Source of the DNA: Alphaproteobacteria bacterium
GTDB taxonomy: Bacteria; Pseudomonadota; Alphaproteobacteria; Caulobacterales; Parvularculaceae
Length of the DNA stretch: 62,848 bases
Assembly (NCBI GenBank): GCA_030433215.1
Contig: JAUIMC010000009.1
Span: 1 to 62,848, forward strand
Direction of reading: 5' to 3'
Below, piece after piece: positions 43,127 through 51,691 of this stretch (position 1 is its first letter; each line of letters opens with the position of its first letter). Position numbers and translations under genes: made by a program. The notes under the pieces are model-generated. The model did no database searches. It was not told the DNA's origin and was given only the letters and a program-made list of their open reading frames with translations.

Positions 43127-43321
43127 TTACGCGTCTTTGATGAAAATTTTCAGCGTACGGCCTTCGTCCTGCGTATGAATTTCGACGTCGCATTGAGCGT
43201 CTGATGCGGGAACGATGACATGCCGGTGTTTATCGCCGGCGGCGGCGCGGTGATCGATGACCTCCAGCCGAGTAACCGTCAGTTTTCCAAGTCTTCCCGC
43301 TTCATTTCCAGAGTCAGCCAT
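43127..43321 (-). CDS. small hypothetical protein overlapping the end of uup
   Basis: A 64-residue basic/acidic protein starting MADSGNEAGRLGKLTVTRLE, with a beta-rich middle (HRHVIVPASDAQCDVEI) and the end GRTLKIFIKDA. It overlaps the last 43 bases of uup in another frame on the same strand, suggesting coupling. No domain is recognised. Third-position GC is coding-like. Confidence 0.6.
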   Translation of the reverse strand: MADSGNEAGRLGKLTVTRLEVIDHRAAAGDKHRHVIVPASDAQCDVEIHTQDEGRTLKIFIKDA

Positions 43322-45093
43322 TCTTCTTCCTTTTCAGCAAGTGTCTCTTCGGCGGCGGAGAGGTCTTTCGCGGTCTTGTCGAACAAAGCGGCGTCCTTGG
43401 CGAAGAGGTCCGGATCTTCGAGCTTGGTCTTGAGCGCGGCGATTTCCGCTTGCAGTTTGTCGATCTCGCCGGGCAGGTTTTTGAGGGCGAACTGCTCTTT
43501 GTAGGAGAGTTTGGCTTTCGCGGCGGGTTTGGGTTTTTCGGCGGGAGATGCTGGTTTCGCCGTTTTTTTCTTCTGCGCCGCGCCTTCAAGGCCTGGCGCT
43601 GACCCGCGCTGCGCGACCATGTCGTCATAGCCGCCCGCATAGCGCACCCAGCGGCCGGGCTTTTCCGGGTCGGTGGCGACGACGCTCGAGACGAGATTGT
43701 CGAGAAACGCTCGGTCGTGCGAAATCAGCATGAGCGTTCCTTCGTAGGCGGATAATTGCTCCTCGAGCATTTCCAGGGTCTCGAGGTCGAGATCGTTGGT
43801 CGGTTCGTCGAGCACGAGGAGGTTCGAGGGCTTGGCGAGCGCCGCGGCGAGCGCCAGGCGCCCGCGTTCGCCACCGGAGAGCGCCGTCACGGGCTGGCGC
43901 CATTGTTCGGGGCCGAACAGGAAGTCTTTCAGATAGGTTGCGACGTGGCGTTTCTCGCCGTTGATCGTCACCCAGTCGCCGGTTCCGTCATTGATCGCGT
44001 CGGCGACGCGCATCTCCGGCTGCAGCCGCGCCCGGCGCTGGTCGAGGGAGACGATGTCGAGATTGGTCCCGAGCTTGATCGAGCCCTCGTCGGGCGCGGC
44101 GGCGCCGGTGAGGAGGTTGATCAGTGTCGTCTTGCCGGCGCCGTTGGGACCGACAAAGCCGATGCGGTCGCCGCGTGCGATCTCAATGGAAAAATCGTCG
44201 ACGATTTTGCGACCGTCAAAGGCCTTCGAGACATGCTCGGCGACGATGGCGCGCTTGCCCGAGGTGGAGCCCGCCTGAAGCGTGAATGCGGGCCCGCCTT
44301 CGACGCGTTTCGCCTCGCGCAATTGCTTGCGCATGGATTTCAACTCGCCGACCCGGCGCATATTGCGTTTGCGCCGGGCGGTGACGCCGTAGCGCATCCA
44401 GTGTTCTTCCGCGGCGATCTTGCGCCCGAGCTTGTGCAGCGAGGCTTCTTCCTCCTCGAGGAACTTGTCGCGCCAGACCTCGAACTCCTTGAAGCCGGAT
44501 CCGGTTGCGCGCGTTGCGCCGCGGTCGATCCACACGGTGTCGTTGGTGACGGTTTCGAGAAAGCGCCGGTCGTGGCTGATCAGGACAATGGCGGAGGGAA
44601 GGTTGCGCAGTTTCTGTTCGAGCCAGGCGATAGCGGGCAGGTCGAGATGGTTTGTCGGCTCGTCGAGCAAGAGAATATCCGGCGCGGCGGCCAGCGCCTG
44701 CGCAATCGCCGCCCGGCGCAGCTCGCCGCCGGAGAGTTTCAACGGCGACAGGGACGGATCGAGGCCGAGCTCTTCGAGCATGATTTCCGCCTCATGGGCC
44801 TTGCCGGTTTCGTCGAGACCGGCCCGCGCATAATCGCCGATCGTCTCATAGGCGCTCGCATCGGGCTCCTGCGCGAGATAGCGCACGGTCGCGCCGGGAT
44901 GGATGAAGCGCTCGCCCCCGTCCGCCTCTACAAGGCCGGCGGCGATTTTCATCAGGGTCGACTTGCCGGAGCCGTTGCGGCCCACAAGCGCGATGCGCGC
45001 GCGCTCGCCCACATTCAGCCATGCGTTTTCGAACAAAGGCTCGCCGCCGATGGAAAGGCGGATGTCGGTCAGGGTTAACAGGAGGGCGCTCAT
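43279..45093 (-). CDS. uup: ABC-F family ATPase, Uup-like
   Basis: A 604-residue soluble protein with two ATP-binding cassettes: Walker A GRNGSGKST near residue 38 and GPNGAGKTT near 320, signature LSGGE in both (LKLSGGELRR; ALSGGERGR), and Walker B with DEPTNHLDLP and DEPTNDLDLE. A linker lies between them. The C-terminal coiled coil (about 530-604, LKNLPGEIDKLQAEIAALK) marks the Uup branch, which binds branched DNA or acts at ribosomes. There are no membrane domains, so it is not a transporter. Confidence 0.95.
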   Translation of the reverse strand: MSALLLTLTDIRLSIGGEPLFENAWLNVGERARIALVGRNGSGKSTLMKIAAGLVEADGGERFIHPGATVRYLAQEPDASAYETIGDYARAGLDETGKAHEAEIMLEELGLDPSLSPLKLSGGELRRAAIAQALAAAPDILLLDEPTNHLDLPAIAWLEQKLRNLPSAIVLISHDRRFLETVTNDTVWIDRGATRATGSGFKEFEVWRDKFLEEEEASLHKLGRKIAAEEHWMRYGVTARRKRNMRRVGELKSMRKQLREAKRVEGGPAFTLQAGSTSGKRAIVAEHVSKAFDGRKIVDDFSIEIARGDRIGFVGPNGAGKTTLINLLTGAAAPDEGSIKLGTNLDIVSLDQRRARLQPEMRVADAINDGTGDWVTINGEKRHVATYLKDFLFGPEQWRQPVTALSGGERGRLALAAALAKPSNLLVLDEPTNDLDLETLEMLEEQLSAYEGTLMLISHDRAFLDNLVSSVVATDPEKPGRWVRYAGGYDDMVAQRGSAPGLEGAAQKKKTAKPASPAEKPKPAAKAKLSYKEQFALKNLPGEIDKLQAEIAALKTKLEDPDLFAKDAALFDKTAKDLSAAEETLAEKEEEWLTLEMKREDLEN

Positions 45094-45229
45094 AAGGCGG
45101 GCATAATCTTCGAATTCTCAAATTGCGAGTGCGCTCTCTTAGGAAGTCTTTCGCGGCGCAGCAATTCTTAACGGATTGTTGCGAGTCTCGTGACAACCTT
45201 TTCGACCTCGTAAGGGAAACGGTTAACTC

Positions 45230-45775
45230 ATGCACCCGCTGAAACGATATCTCCACGATGTCGAGGAGCGCGTTCAGGATTTCGCCGACCGGGTGGGCGT
45301 GTCGCGCCAGACGCTTTACCGGATCATCGCGGGCGTCCAGGCGCCGAAGCCCTTGCTCGCCCGGCGCATCGTCGAGGCGACCGGCGGCGCGGTCAGTCTC
45401 GGCATGCTCTATGGCGAGATCCAGGGCGGCGGCGCCGACATTGTCGCCATGCCGCCCGGGCCGGAGGATGCGCTGCTCGAAGCCGCGCGGTTAAGGCTCG
45501 CCATGGCGGTGGTGATCAATCATCTCAGGCCCGAGGAGGCGGCGCCCGCCGCGCCGGCGACCCTCGACATCGCCGCGGAGGCGACGGTCAACACCTATGC
45601 GGCGCTCTCGCGGCTCACGACGCGTCAGGGTCCGTCTCGTCTCGCGCAAGCTCTTCGCCCAGTCCTCGAAGAAATTCTGAAAGAGTCAGGGGGCCTTCCG
45701 TCTCCCTCGGCGCTGGACCGGGGCGCGGAGCTCGCGGCGGAGCTTTACTTTCAGGACCGCCCGCTTCAGCGGTGA
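45230..45775 (+). CDS. HTH-domain protein (XRE/Cro-like)
   Basis: A 181-residue cytoplasmic protein. Residues 5-55 form a helix-turn-helix (VQDFADRVGVSRQTLYRIIA, AGVQAPKPLLARRI) of the XRE/YdaS kind. Residues 75-160 are helical and Ala/Glu-rich, with no known domain. It is placed to act as a small regulator but its target is unknown. RBS AAGGGAAACGGTTAACTC precedes the ATG. It is divergent from uup. Confidence 0.72.
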   Translation: MHPLKRYLHDVEERVQDFADRVGVSRQTLYRIIAGVQAPKPLLARRIVEATGGAVSLGMLYGEIQGGGADIVAMPPGPEDALLEAARLRLAMAVVINHLRPEEAAPAAPATLDIAAEATVNTYAALSRLTTRQGPSRLAQALRPVLEEILKESGGLPSPSALDRGAELAAELYFQDRPLQR

Positions 45776-46000
45776 TGAGCGGCGCCCGCTGCGCCGTCAT
45801 GCTCTCATAAAATTGCGTCTCCGCGGCCCGCCTTTTGGCGACCCGCCACATCGCCCGCCCGATCCGGGCGGCGTAGTTGTCCTCATTGCCGGTCAATAAA
45901 ATTCTCGCATAAGTTGTATTTAAGTCTGGATTTCACCTTTATTCCCGCTAAGGTTGTAATGATGTTTGAGTACCATATTTTTTACTTGCGAGGATAAGAA

Positions 46001-46318
46001 ATGACAGATCTCCGAAAAGAACAGTTGGCGTTGTGGCGTTTTGAAAAGCAAATTGCGGGCCTCGCCGCGACTCTCGCCGCCCTGGCGGTGACGGCGAAAG
46101 GGGTCGATGGCAAACTTCATGCATCAAGCGGCGGAGAAGCCTTTACGGAAATGCAGACCGCGCTGGTCAATCTCGCCGATGTCACCGCGAAGGCGCACGA
46201 GATGCTGAACGCCCAGGCGATGCAAGCCGGCGCGCAGCTTCTGGAGGCCGCAGGGGGCGGGCGCCCCAAGCCGGTGGTGTCTAGCGAGGCCGTGAGATCT
46301 ATTCTGGGTATTGGATAA
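46001..46318 (+). CDS. small helical hypothetical protein
   Basis: A 105-residue protein, almost all helix: WRFEKQIAGLAATLAALAVT, then FTEMQTALVNLADVTAKAHE and a short tail with VRSILGIG. No signal peptide or membrane helix by composition. No family is recognised. GAGGATAAG lies 6 bases before the ATG, and the upstream 100 bases are AT-rich (promoter-like). It abuts the membrane protein gene that follows. Confidence 0.65.
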   Translation: MTDLRKEQLALWRFEKQIAGLAATLAALAVTAKGVDGKLHASSGGEAFTEMQTALVNLADVTAKAHEMLNAQAMQAGAQLLEAAGGGRPKPVVSSEAVRSILGIG

Positions 46319-46350
46319 CCATCAGCCTTTACGCCGCGCTCATCGGCGGC

Positions 46351-46722
46351 GTGCTTTTGATCGGTTTTCACTCGAGGTCGCCGCAGATCGCGGCGGCCTC
46401 TCGTTTATTGGCGATAAACTGGGCCTTCACGCTACAGCTCTGGATGGTCGCTGAAGGGTCGTCGCTGGCGCTGTCTTTCGTTGCCGTGGATACGGCCACG
46501 GCGCTCGCCCTTTACCGCATGGCCGAGCGGCGGTGGTTCCCGGTCCCGCTTGTCTTCCTGCACGGCTTTCTCGCCGTCTATCATCTTTATACGGCGTTTA
46601 CAGGTCCCGATTCCTATTGGGTCGTGGTTGCGCTCAACCGGCTGTTCGAGGCGGAAATTCTCTATGTCGCCGGCTGCGGGCTGTTTCGCATCCTTGCGCT
46701 GCGGCGCGGCCGTGCGGGCTAA
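46351..46722 (+). CDS. small four-helix membrane protein
   Basis: A protein of about 123 residues with four hydrophobic segments (LLAINWAFTLQLWMVAEGSS; LVFLHGFLAVYHLYTAF; VVVALNRLFEAEILYVAGCG). No family is recognised. The start is uncertain: GTG 46351 is the only standard codon in frame, yet the hydrophobic reading continues upstream to the stop of the previous gene (LYAALIGG), so initiation at a non-standard codon near 46315-46321 is possible. Its stop overlaps that of the convergent esterase by 4 bases. Confidence 0.6.
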   Translation: MLLIGFHSRSPQIAAASRLLAINWAFTLQLWMVAEGSSLALSFVAVDTATALALYRMAERRWFPVPLVFLHGFLAVYHLYTAFTGPDSYWVVVALNRLFEAEILYVAGCGLFRILALRRGRAG

Positions 46723-47657
46723 GCCTCCCGGAGAAAGTCCGCGATGTCCTGATGGGCGGCTTTCGCTTCGGGCAGGTCCCAGTGCATGTGAAACAGGTGA
46801 TACATGCCGTCAAAGACGCGCAAGGTCGTGTCGACGCCGGCGCGCCGCACGGCTTCGGAAAGGCGCGCCGAATCCCCGAGCAGGATTTCCCGCGTGCCCA
46901 CATGAATGAGCACCGGCGGCAGGCCGCGGAAATCGCCGTAGATCGGCGAGACGCGCGGGTCTTTCAGGTTTTCGTCCGGGGCGTAGTAGTTGAACAGGCG
47001 CCGGCAATGACGCCCGCCATGAGACCGCATGTAAGGATCATGACCGTCGACGGTCGTCTGGGTGTCTGAGGCGCCTTCGCCGTCAAGCGCCGGGGAGATC
47101 ATGACGACGCTTTCGGGCAAGGCGGCGCCTTCGTCGCGCCATTTCATCAGCGCCGCCAGCGCAAAAGAGCCGCCCATGGAATCGGCGAAGAGGGTGACGC
47201 GCGCCTCCGGCCGTTCGGCGATCAGCGCCTTATAGGCGCGGTCGATCTCCTCGATCTGGGTGGGAAAGCGCGCCTCGGGAACGAGCGTATAGTCGACGCC
47301 CACGGCTTCGAGGCCGGTAAGCTGACAGACCGGCAGGATCATTGACGCATTGGCGCGCGGCGATCCGCTGACCCCGCCGCCGCCATGGACGTAAAAGATG
47401 ATGCGGTCGCTTTCGCGAGTCTTTTCGGTTTCGTAGCGCACGCAGGAAACGCCGCCCAAATCGCAATCGCTCATGCGATAGGTGAAGTCGAGCTGCTCCT
47501 GGGCTTTCAGCCAGTCCTGATGCGCGAAATGCCGGGCGAGCCCGCGCGTAAGCGGGTTCATCCAGGTGTCGAGCGTCGGATAGGCGCGCAGGCTCTGAAG
47601 CCGCTGACGCGCAGTGACGCTCATCGCTTTTCCGGCACGCCGCGCAGTCAACGCCAT
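46719..47657 (-). CDS. alpha/beta hydrolase, hormone-sensitive-lipase (HSL) type
   Basis: A 312-residue esterase/lipase-like enzyme. The oxyanion motif is FYVHGGGGVSGSP, the nucleophile elbow is FADSMGGSFALAA (Ser near residue 163), and the acid and base are in THVGTREILLGD and DGMYHLFHMHW near the end. It acts on short acyl esters in characterised relatives; the natural substrate is unknown. MSVTARQ at 47624 is an alternative start. It is about 190 bases beyond the polyamine gene's end. Confidence 0.86.
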   Translation of the reverse strand: MALTARRAGKAMSVTARQRLQSLRAYPTLDTWMNPLTRGLARHFAHQDWLKAQEQLDFTYRMSDCDLGGVSCVRYETEKTRESDRIIFYVHGGGGVSGSPRANASMILPVCQLTGLEAVGVDYTLVPEARFPTQIEEIDRAYKALIAERPEARVTLFADSMGGSFALAALMKWRDEGAALPESVVMISPALDGEGASDTQTTVDGHDPYMRSHGGRHCRRLFNYYAPDENLKDPRVSPIYGDFRGLPPVLIHVGTREILLGDSARLSEAVRRAGVDTTLRVFDGMYHLFHMHWDLPEAKAAHQDIADFLREA

Positions 47658-47760
47658 TTATTAAAGACCCGTCTTCTGGAACGCGTGAGTCGCGTCAAAG
47701 CGCCCAGTTTGCGCTTCTGGCGGGAAATATCCGGTTAATTGCAGGGTGAAGTCTGTCGGC

Positions 47761-47799
47761 AAAACAAAACGCCGGCGCGAATGTGATCCCGCGCCGGCG
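47761..47799 (-). terminator. rho-independent terminator after the deoxyhypusine-synthase-like gene
   Basis: CGCCGGCGCG pairs with CGCGCCGGCG (47770-47799) around a 10-base loop. On the minus strand it is followed by TTTTGTTTT. An additional inverted repeat TAACAATC/GATTGTTA lies at 47809-47830, inside the 3' leader. Confidence 0.88.
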
Positions 47800-47845
47800 C
47801 CGAATTGGTAACAATCATGAACGATTGTTAGACTTTGAATGTTTT

Positions 47846-48895
47846 CTAGTTGAAGAGCTTCGCCCAGTTGCGCGGCTCGCGCTTTTTCCAGCCGCCGCGA
47901 TGCCAGGCGTCGGAGACGATCAGCGGCGCAACGGACGTCGCTTCGGCGTAGACCATCTGTTCGTGCACTGTCGACACCTTGCCCCAGCTCGCCGCCTCTT
48001 TCAGCGTCGAGGAGGAACAGGCGCCGTCGCGCACGTCGGCGACGGTGATCTGCACAGCGTATTTGTGCATTTGCACATCGTCATGGCCGAGAATTTCAGC
48101 GCAGACGACCGTGTCTTGGGCGAAGTTCTTCGGCACGCCGCCGCCGACCATGAACAGGCCCGTGGTGCCCGCCGCGAGCTTAATCTCGGTGAGCTCGCGG
48201 AAGTCGCCGCCGGAATCGATTGTCACATAAGGCTTGCCCGCCTTGCGGCGCTCGACCTGGTGCTTGACGATGCCGAAGCCCGCCGAGCAGTCGGAGAAAG
48301 CCGGCACGAAAATCGGCACGCCTTTTTCATAGGCTTTCTGGATCAGCGAATCCGGCTTCTTGGCGTTGCCGGCGGCGAGCCATTTGCCGATCTCGTGAAT
48401 GAATTCGCGCGAGGTGTAGGGGCGCGGCTCGAGCTGTTCGCAGATCTGATAGATCGTCTCGTCGACATGCTGGAGCTCTTCTTCGTCGATATAGGTGTCG
48501 TAGATGCGGTCGATATAGAGCGAGCGCAGGGTGTTGTCGTCGGGGATCTCGTTCGCCTGATAATGCTTGAAGCCGAGCGCTTCGAGAAAATCCATGTCGA
48601 TGATCGAGGCCCCGGTCGCAACGACGGCGTCGATCATGTTGTACTCGACCATGTCGCGCCAGACATGCAGGCAGCCGCCGGCGCCGGTCGAGCCCGCCAT
48701 GACGAGCCAGGTGGAGCAGTCCTGATCTTCAAGCGCCATGTTGAGGATTTGCGCGGCGCGCGCGGCCTCGCGGCTCGTAAAGCTCATCTTGCCCCAGGCT
48801 TCGATGATCGGGCGCGCGTCGAACTCGGTGATGTCGATATGTTCGACCGGCGCTGACAGAAGCTCGGCTTTGCGGTTGTCGGTAGGTTGGGTCAT
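47846..48895 (-). CDS. deoxyhypusine-synthase-like protein, likely homospermidine synthase
   Basis: A 349-residue member of the deoxyhypusine synthase family. The NAD site is MAGSTGAGGCLHVWRDMVE (67-85), then ATGASIIDMDFLEALG, GVPIFVPAFSDCSAG and the conserved Lys 306 in ASWGKVSTVHE that forms the enzyme-substrate intermediate in deoxyhypusine synthases. Bacteria lack eIF5A, and bacterial members with an ornithine decarboxylase neighbour are thought to make homospermidine or a related polyamine. Context fits: ornithine decarboxylase is upstream in the same direction. The product is an inference. Confidence 0.9.
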   Translation of the reverse strand: MTQPTDNRKAELLSAPVEHIDITEFDARPIIEAWGKMSFTSREAARAAQILNMALEDQDCSTWLVMAGSTGAGGCLHVWRDMVEYNMIDAVVATGASIIDMDFLEALGFKHYQANEIPDDNTLRSLYIDRIYDTYIDEEELQHVDETIYQICEQLEPRPYTSREFIHEIGKWLAAGNAKKPDSLIQKAYEKGVPIFVPAFSDCSAGFGIVKHQVERRKAGKPYVTIDSGGDFRELTEIKLAAGTTGLFMVGGGVPKNFAQDTVVCAEILGHDDVQMHKYAVQITVADVRDGACSSSTLKEAASWGKVSTVHEQMVYAEATSVAPLIVSDAWHRGGWKKREPRNWAKLFN

Positions 48896-48975
48896 TGGTC
48901 GGTCCTTTCTCGTAACCGGTGTTACCGGATCCGGGCCGTGTCTTCATGAACACGCGGAGGGCCGTCTAAAAGATA

Positions 48976-49002
48976 CGGCGCTGATCTAGACGATCAGCGC
49001 CG
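48976..49002 (-). terminator. hairpin between ornithine decarboxylase and the deoxyhypusine-synthase-like gene
   Basis: CGGCGCTGATC pairs perfectly with GATCAGCGCCG around a 5-base loop. On the minus strand it is followed by TATCTTTT. It lies 24 bases past the decarboxylase stop, so the two polyamine genes may be partly or wholly separate transcripts. Confidence 0.7.
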
Positions 49003-49025
49003 CAATGGCCAGCCGGGGCTGGAAT

Positions 49026-50222
49026 TCAGAGCTTGTCGCCGATCGCGATGACTTCCGCGATTTGCGGTTTCGGCGCTTCGAAAACGCTGGTCATCGGCGC
49101 ATCCGCGACTTCCGCCTCGATATACTCGCCGAAGCCGTTGAACTTGGTCGCAAGCGCCGAGCCATAGGCGCCGGTGAGACCGAATTCGATATAGTCGCCC
49201 TCGCTGATATCGGCGGGCAGCATGAACGGGCCTTCCATGGCGTCGATGGAATCGCAGGTCGGACCGTAAAGCTTGAACGGGCGCAGCGGACGGCGGGGCC
49301 GGCCTTTCTCGCGCAGCAGTTTCACCGGATAGACGAGCCCGTCATGGGCGGCGTCGAAGAGCGCGCCATAGGCGCCGTCATTGAGGTAAAGGCAATCGCC
49401 CTTGCGCAGCTCGACGCGCGCCACATGGCTGCCGGCTTCGGCGCACAGCGCGCGGCCCGGCTCGCACCACAGATCGGCGTTTTCAAGCACCGGCATCTCT
49501 TCGAAGGCCGCCTCGATCTCGAGCATGTAGTCTTCGAGCGGCGGCGGGGTGAGGCCCGGATAGGCGACCGGAAAGCCGCCGCCCACATCGACGATGTCAA
49601 CGGTGACGCCCGCTTCGCGGATGAGATCGCCGGTTTGCGCCATGGCGACGCGCCAGGCTTCAGGGCGCATGCATTGCGAGCCCACATGGAAGGATACGCC
49701 AAGCTCGTCCGCAACCGCGCGGGTCTCGCGCAGGAGCTCTACGGCCTCGACGCCGCTCGCGCCGAACTTGCCGCCGAGCTTGTGCTGGGCGTAGTCGGAA
49801 CACACCGCGAGGCGGACGATGAGATGCAGGTCCTTCGCGCCGCCGGTTTCCGCAACGATCTTGGCGAGCTCTTCACGGCTGTCGAGCGAGAAGATGCGCA
49901 CGCCATAATCGAAATAGGCTTTGCGGATCGCCGAGCGGGCTTTCACCGGGTGCATGAAGGCGAGCGTCGCGTCCTCAAAGCGGGTCGCGACAAGCTCGAC
50001 CTCGGGCAGGGAGGCGACGTCGAACCAGCGCACCCCGGCGGCGTAGACCGCGTCGAGAATGGCGGGGTGGGGGTTCGCCTTCACTGCATAGAGAACGTCG
50101 CCGGGGAAACGGCGCACGAACCAGTCCGCCGCCCTTTGGGCGGCGTGCGGCCGGATGCAATGAACGGGTAAGTCCGGACGGTCGGCTACGACCAGCGCAA
50201 GCGCAGATTGGAATTGATCCAT
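49026..50222 (-). CDS. ornithine/lysine/diaminopimelate-type decarboxylase (PLP fold type III)
   Basis: A 398-residue PLP enzyme. PLP Lys 48 sits in LYAVKANPHP, the phosphate/glycine motif is DVGGGFPVAYPG, CEPGRALCAEAG follows, and YGPTCDSIDAMEG near 330 contributes the catalytic Cys from the partner subunit. Length and motifs fit alphaproteobacterial ornithine decarboxylase giving putrescine. Lysine cannot be excluded as a substrate. The start overlaps a structured leader (50275-50340). Confidence 0.92.
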   Translation of the reverse strand: MDQFQSALALVVADRPDLPVHCIRPHAAQRAADWFVRRFPGDVLYAVKANPHPAILDAVYAAGVRWFDVASLPEVELVATRFEDATLAFMHPVKARSAIRKAYFDYGVRIFSLDSREELAKIVAETGGAKDLHLIVRLAVCSDYAQHKLGGKFGASGVEAVELLRETRAVADELGVSFHVGSQCMRPEAWRVAMAQTGDLIREAGVTVDIVDVGGGFPVAYPGLTPPPLEDYMLEIEAAFEEMPVLENADLWCEPGRALCAEAGSHVARVELRKGDCLYLNDGAYGALFDAAHDGLVYPVKLLREKGRPRRPLRPFKLYGPTCDSIDAMEGPFMLPADISEGDYIEFGLTGAYGSALATKFNGFGEYIEAEVADAPMTSVFEAPKPQIAEVIAIGDKL

Positions 50223-50274
50223 CTCATGGAACCTCGCAAAAGCAGCTTCAAATCAAACGCCATTCTTGCGGTGA

Positions 50275-50340
50275 GGTCCCATGGGAATGACGGACCCGCG
50301 AGATAGGGATGACGGGTCTGCCTGTAAAGAGAAAATTTCG
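50275..50340 (-). promoter_or_regulatory. structured leader of the ornithine decarboxylase gene (speF-like candidate)
   Basis: On the minus strand, GACCCG (50318-50313) can pair with CGGGTC (50298-50293). The same bases can instead pair downstream: GGTCC (50296-50292) with GGACC (50279-50275). The two hairpins are mutually exclusive. Similar 11-base units (GRATGACGG on plus) occur twice. A speF RNA motif is known upstream of alphaproteobacterial ornithine decarboxylase genes, and this position and strand fit it; I have not matched a covariance model. Confidence 0.6.
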
Positions 50341-50512
50341 GGCGTAAGCGATTTTTTTCACAGCCCTGTCAGCACCCTGTGCGCATGGCTGCTAACATAT
50401 TGAAAAAACTGAATGAATTTAGGCTCAACCGGGCCTGTCAAGCTTGCAAATCGGCAAGGTTCAGGCCCGACTATGGCGCGAGGGTTTAGTTGAGAGCGTG
50501 AAAGGGCGTCCC

Positions 50513-50785
50513 ATGAATGCGGATCACTCTTTAGTAAAGAAGCAGCTTGCCGGTTACCGCCTCGCGACGGCGGAAATCCTTTACCATCTTCCCGACCATC
50601 CGGGGCTCCTCCAGGCCTATGTCTGGCAGGACTACGACATCGCCCCGAAATATCCGGTGCTGTCGAAATTCCTCGATTTCTGGACCCGGGAAATAGAAGG
50701 CCCGATCCATTCGGTGCGCCTCGCCGGCAAGCGCCTCATCGGCGCGGCGGAGCTCGCCTCGGTCAGCGAATACGGGTTGAACTGA
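50513..50785 (+). CDS. Usg family protein
   Basis: A 90-residue protein matching the Usg family across its whole length: KQLAGYRLATAEILYHLPDH, LQAYVWQDYDIAPKYP and FLDFWTREIEGPIHSVRLAG, with a late GKRLIGAAELA. The family is near-universal in alphaproteobacteria; its role is unknown beyond an old link to tryptophan-biosynthesis loci. ATG 50513 starts the conserved region; an in-frame TTG at 50444 adds an unlikely extension. It is divergent from ornithine decarboxylase, and 50223-50512 holds both control regions. Confidence 0.93.
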   Translation: MNADHSLVKKQLAGYRLATAEILYHLPDHPGLLQAYVWQDYDIAPKYPVLSKFLDFWTREIEGPIHSVRLAGKRLIGAAELASVSEYGLN

Positions 50786-50795
50786 TCCTTATCGT

Positions 50796-51572
50796 CTAGA
50801 GCCTGTCCACATAGGCGTGCACAGTCCTGCGCAGCGGCGTGCCTGCTGGAAGCTCTCCCGTTGTCAGCTCTTCATAAATCGCCATTGCAGAGTGGAGCGC
50901 AGCCCTGACGCTTTCGCGGTCATGCTCCGCCATGGTTTTTTGCAGTCTCGAGGCGTCTTCGGGAAATTTCTGTTCGAGCCGCCTAACACCGCGCTGGGGC
51001 TGGCCTGCACGCATAGTAACGAGCGGGCCCAGCACCTGATCGCGGATAAAGGCGAGCATGGCGATGGCTTCAAACAGTTCGCCCCGGCCGAGCTTCGTTG
51101 CGCCGTAATGTATCCAGATCCAGAAGCGCTCCTCGAACCAAGCAAACTCCCGGTCGGGCCAGCGCACATCAGCCTCTTCCAGTAGGGCCGCCATGGATCC
51201 ATCGCGGTCGAAGAGAATGTGCGGGCGCTCGATGATGTTCGTCAGCGCGTCTGCGGTCACAAATTTCAGGTCCACATGAACGATCTCGGGGCCATAAAGA
51301 CAGATGAGAAGCCGCGGCTCGCCTACATGTTCGCCGGTGAAGGCGGCGAGGAGACCGCCGAAGCGTTCGGCAATGGCGCGCCGCTCCTTCATGACGGCGT
51401 TATAGGCGTCTTCAGTGACGACGAGGACGAGGTCGAGATCGGAAAATTCATCGACGCCGCCATGGATCAGCGAGCCGCCGGCGAGCAATCCCGCAAAACG
51501 GTTATCAGCGCTCAATATTTGCTGAATGTCTTCGAGAAGACGTTGGTGAGTAGGGGGAAGCATGCTGGTCAT
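50796..51572 (-). CDS. nucleotidyltransferase (aminoglycoside adenylyltransferase-like)
   Basis: A 258-residue soluble protein with the NTP_transf_2 core LLAGGSLIHGGVDEFSDLDL (30-49): the G-G-S and D-x-D triad of AadE/lincosamide-type adenylyltransferases. A helical C-terminal half follows with WFEERFWIWIHYGATKLGRG. The fold also occurs in housekeeping and toxin-antitoxin enzymes (MNT-type), so antibiotic resistance is only one option. The ATG is preceded by GGAGGACCAT. Confidence 0.78.
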   Translation of the reverse strand: MTSMLPPTHQRLLEDIQQILSADNRFAGLLAGGSLIHGGVDEFSDLDLVLVVTEDAYNAVMKERRAIAERFGGLLAAFTGEHVGEPRLLICLYGPEIVHVDLKFVTADALTNIIERPHILFDRDGSMAALLEEADVRWPDREFAWFEERFWIWIHYGATKLGRGELFEAIAMLAFIRDQVLGPLVTMRAGQPQRGVRRLEQKFPEDASRLQKTMAEHDRESVRAALHSAMAIYEELTTGELPAGTPLRRTVHAYVDRL

Positions 51573-51691
51573 ATGGTCCTCCAGGCCAGCACCTTAGAAT
51601 TTCAACATTCCTCTTAACGGTCAATACGGAGTCGCTCGCGCAAAGTGCGCAAATCGGCCTATGCTTCTGGCTCCGGACCGGGGAAGCTCAA

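Noticed and set aside
45615..45896. 93-codon minus-strand frame overlapping the HTH gene
   Set aside because: It starts with TTG without a convincing ribosome binding site and overlaps 161 bases of a better-supported gene. It could be real but is too weak to list.
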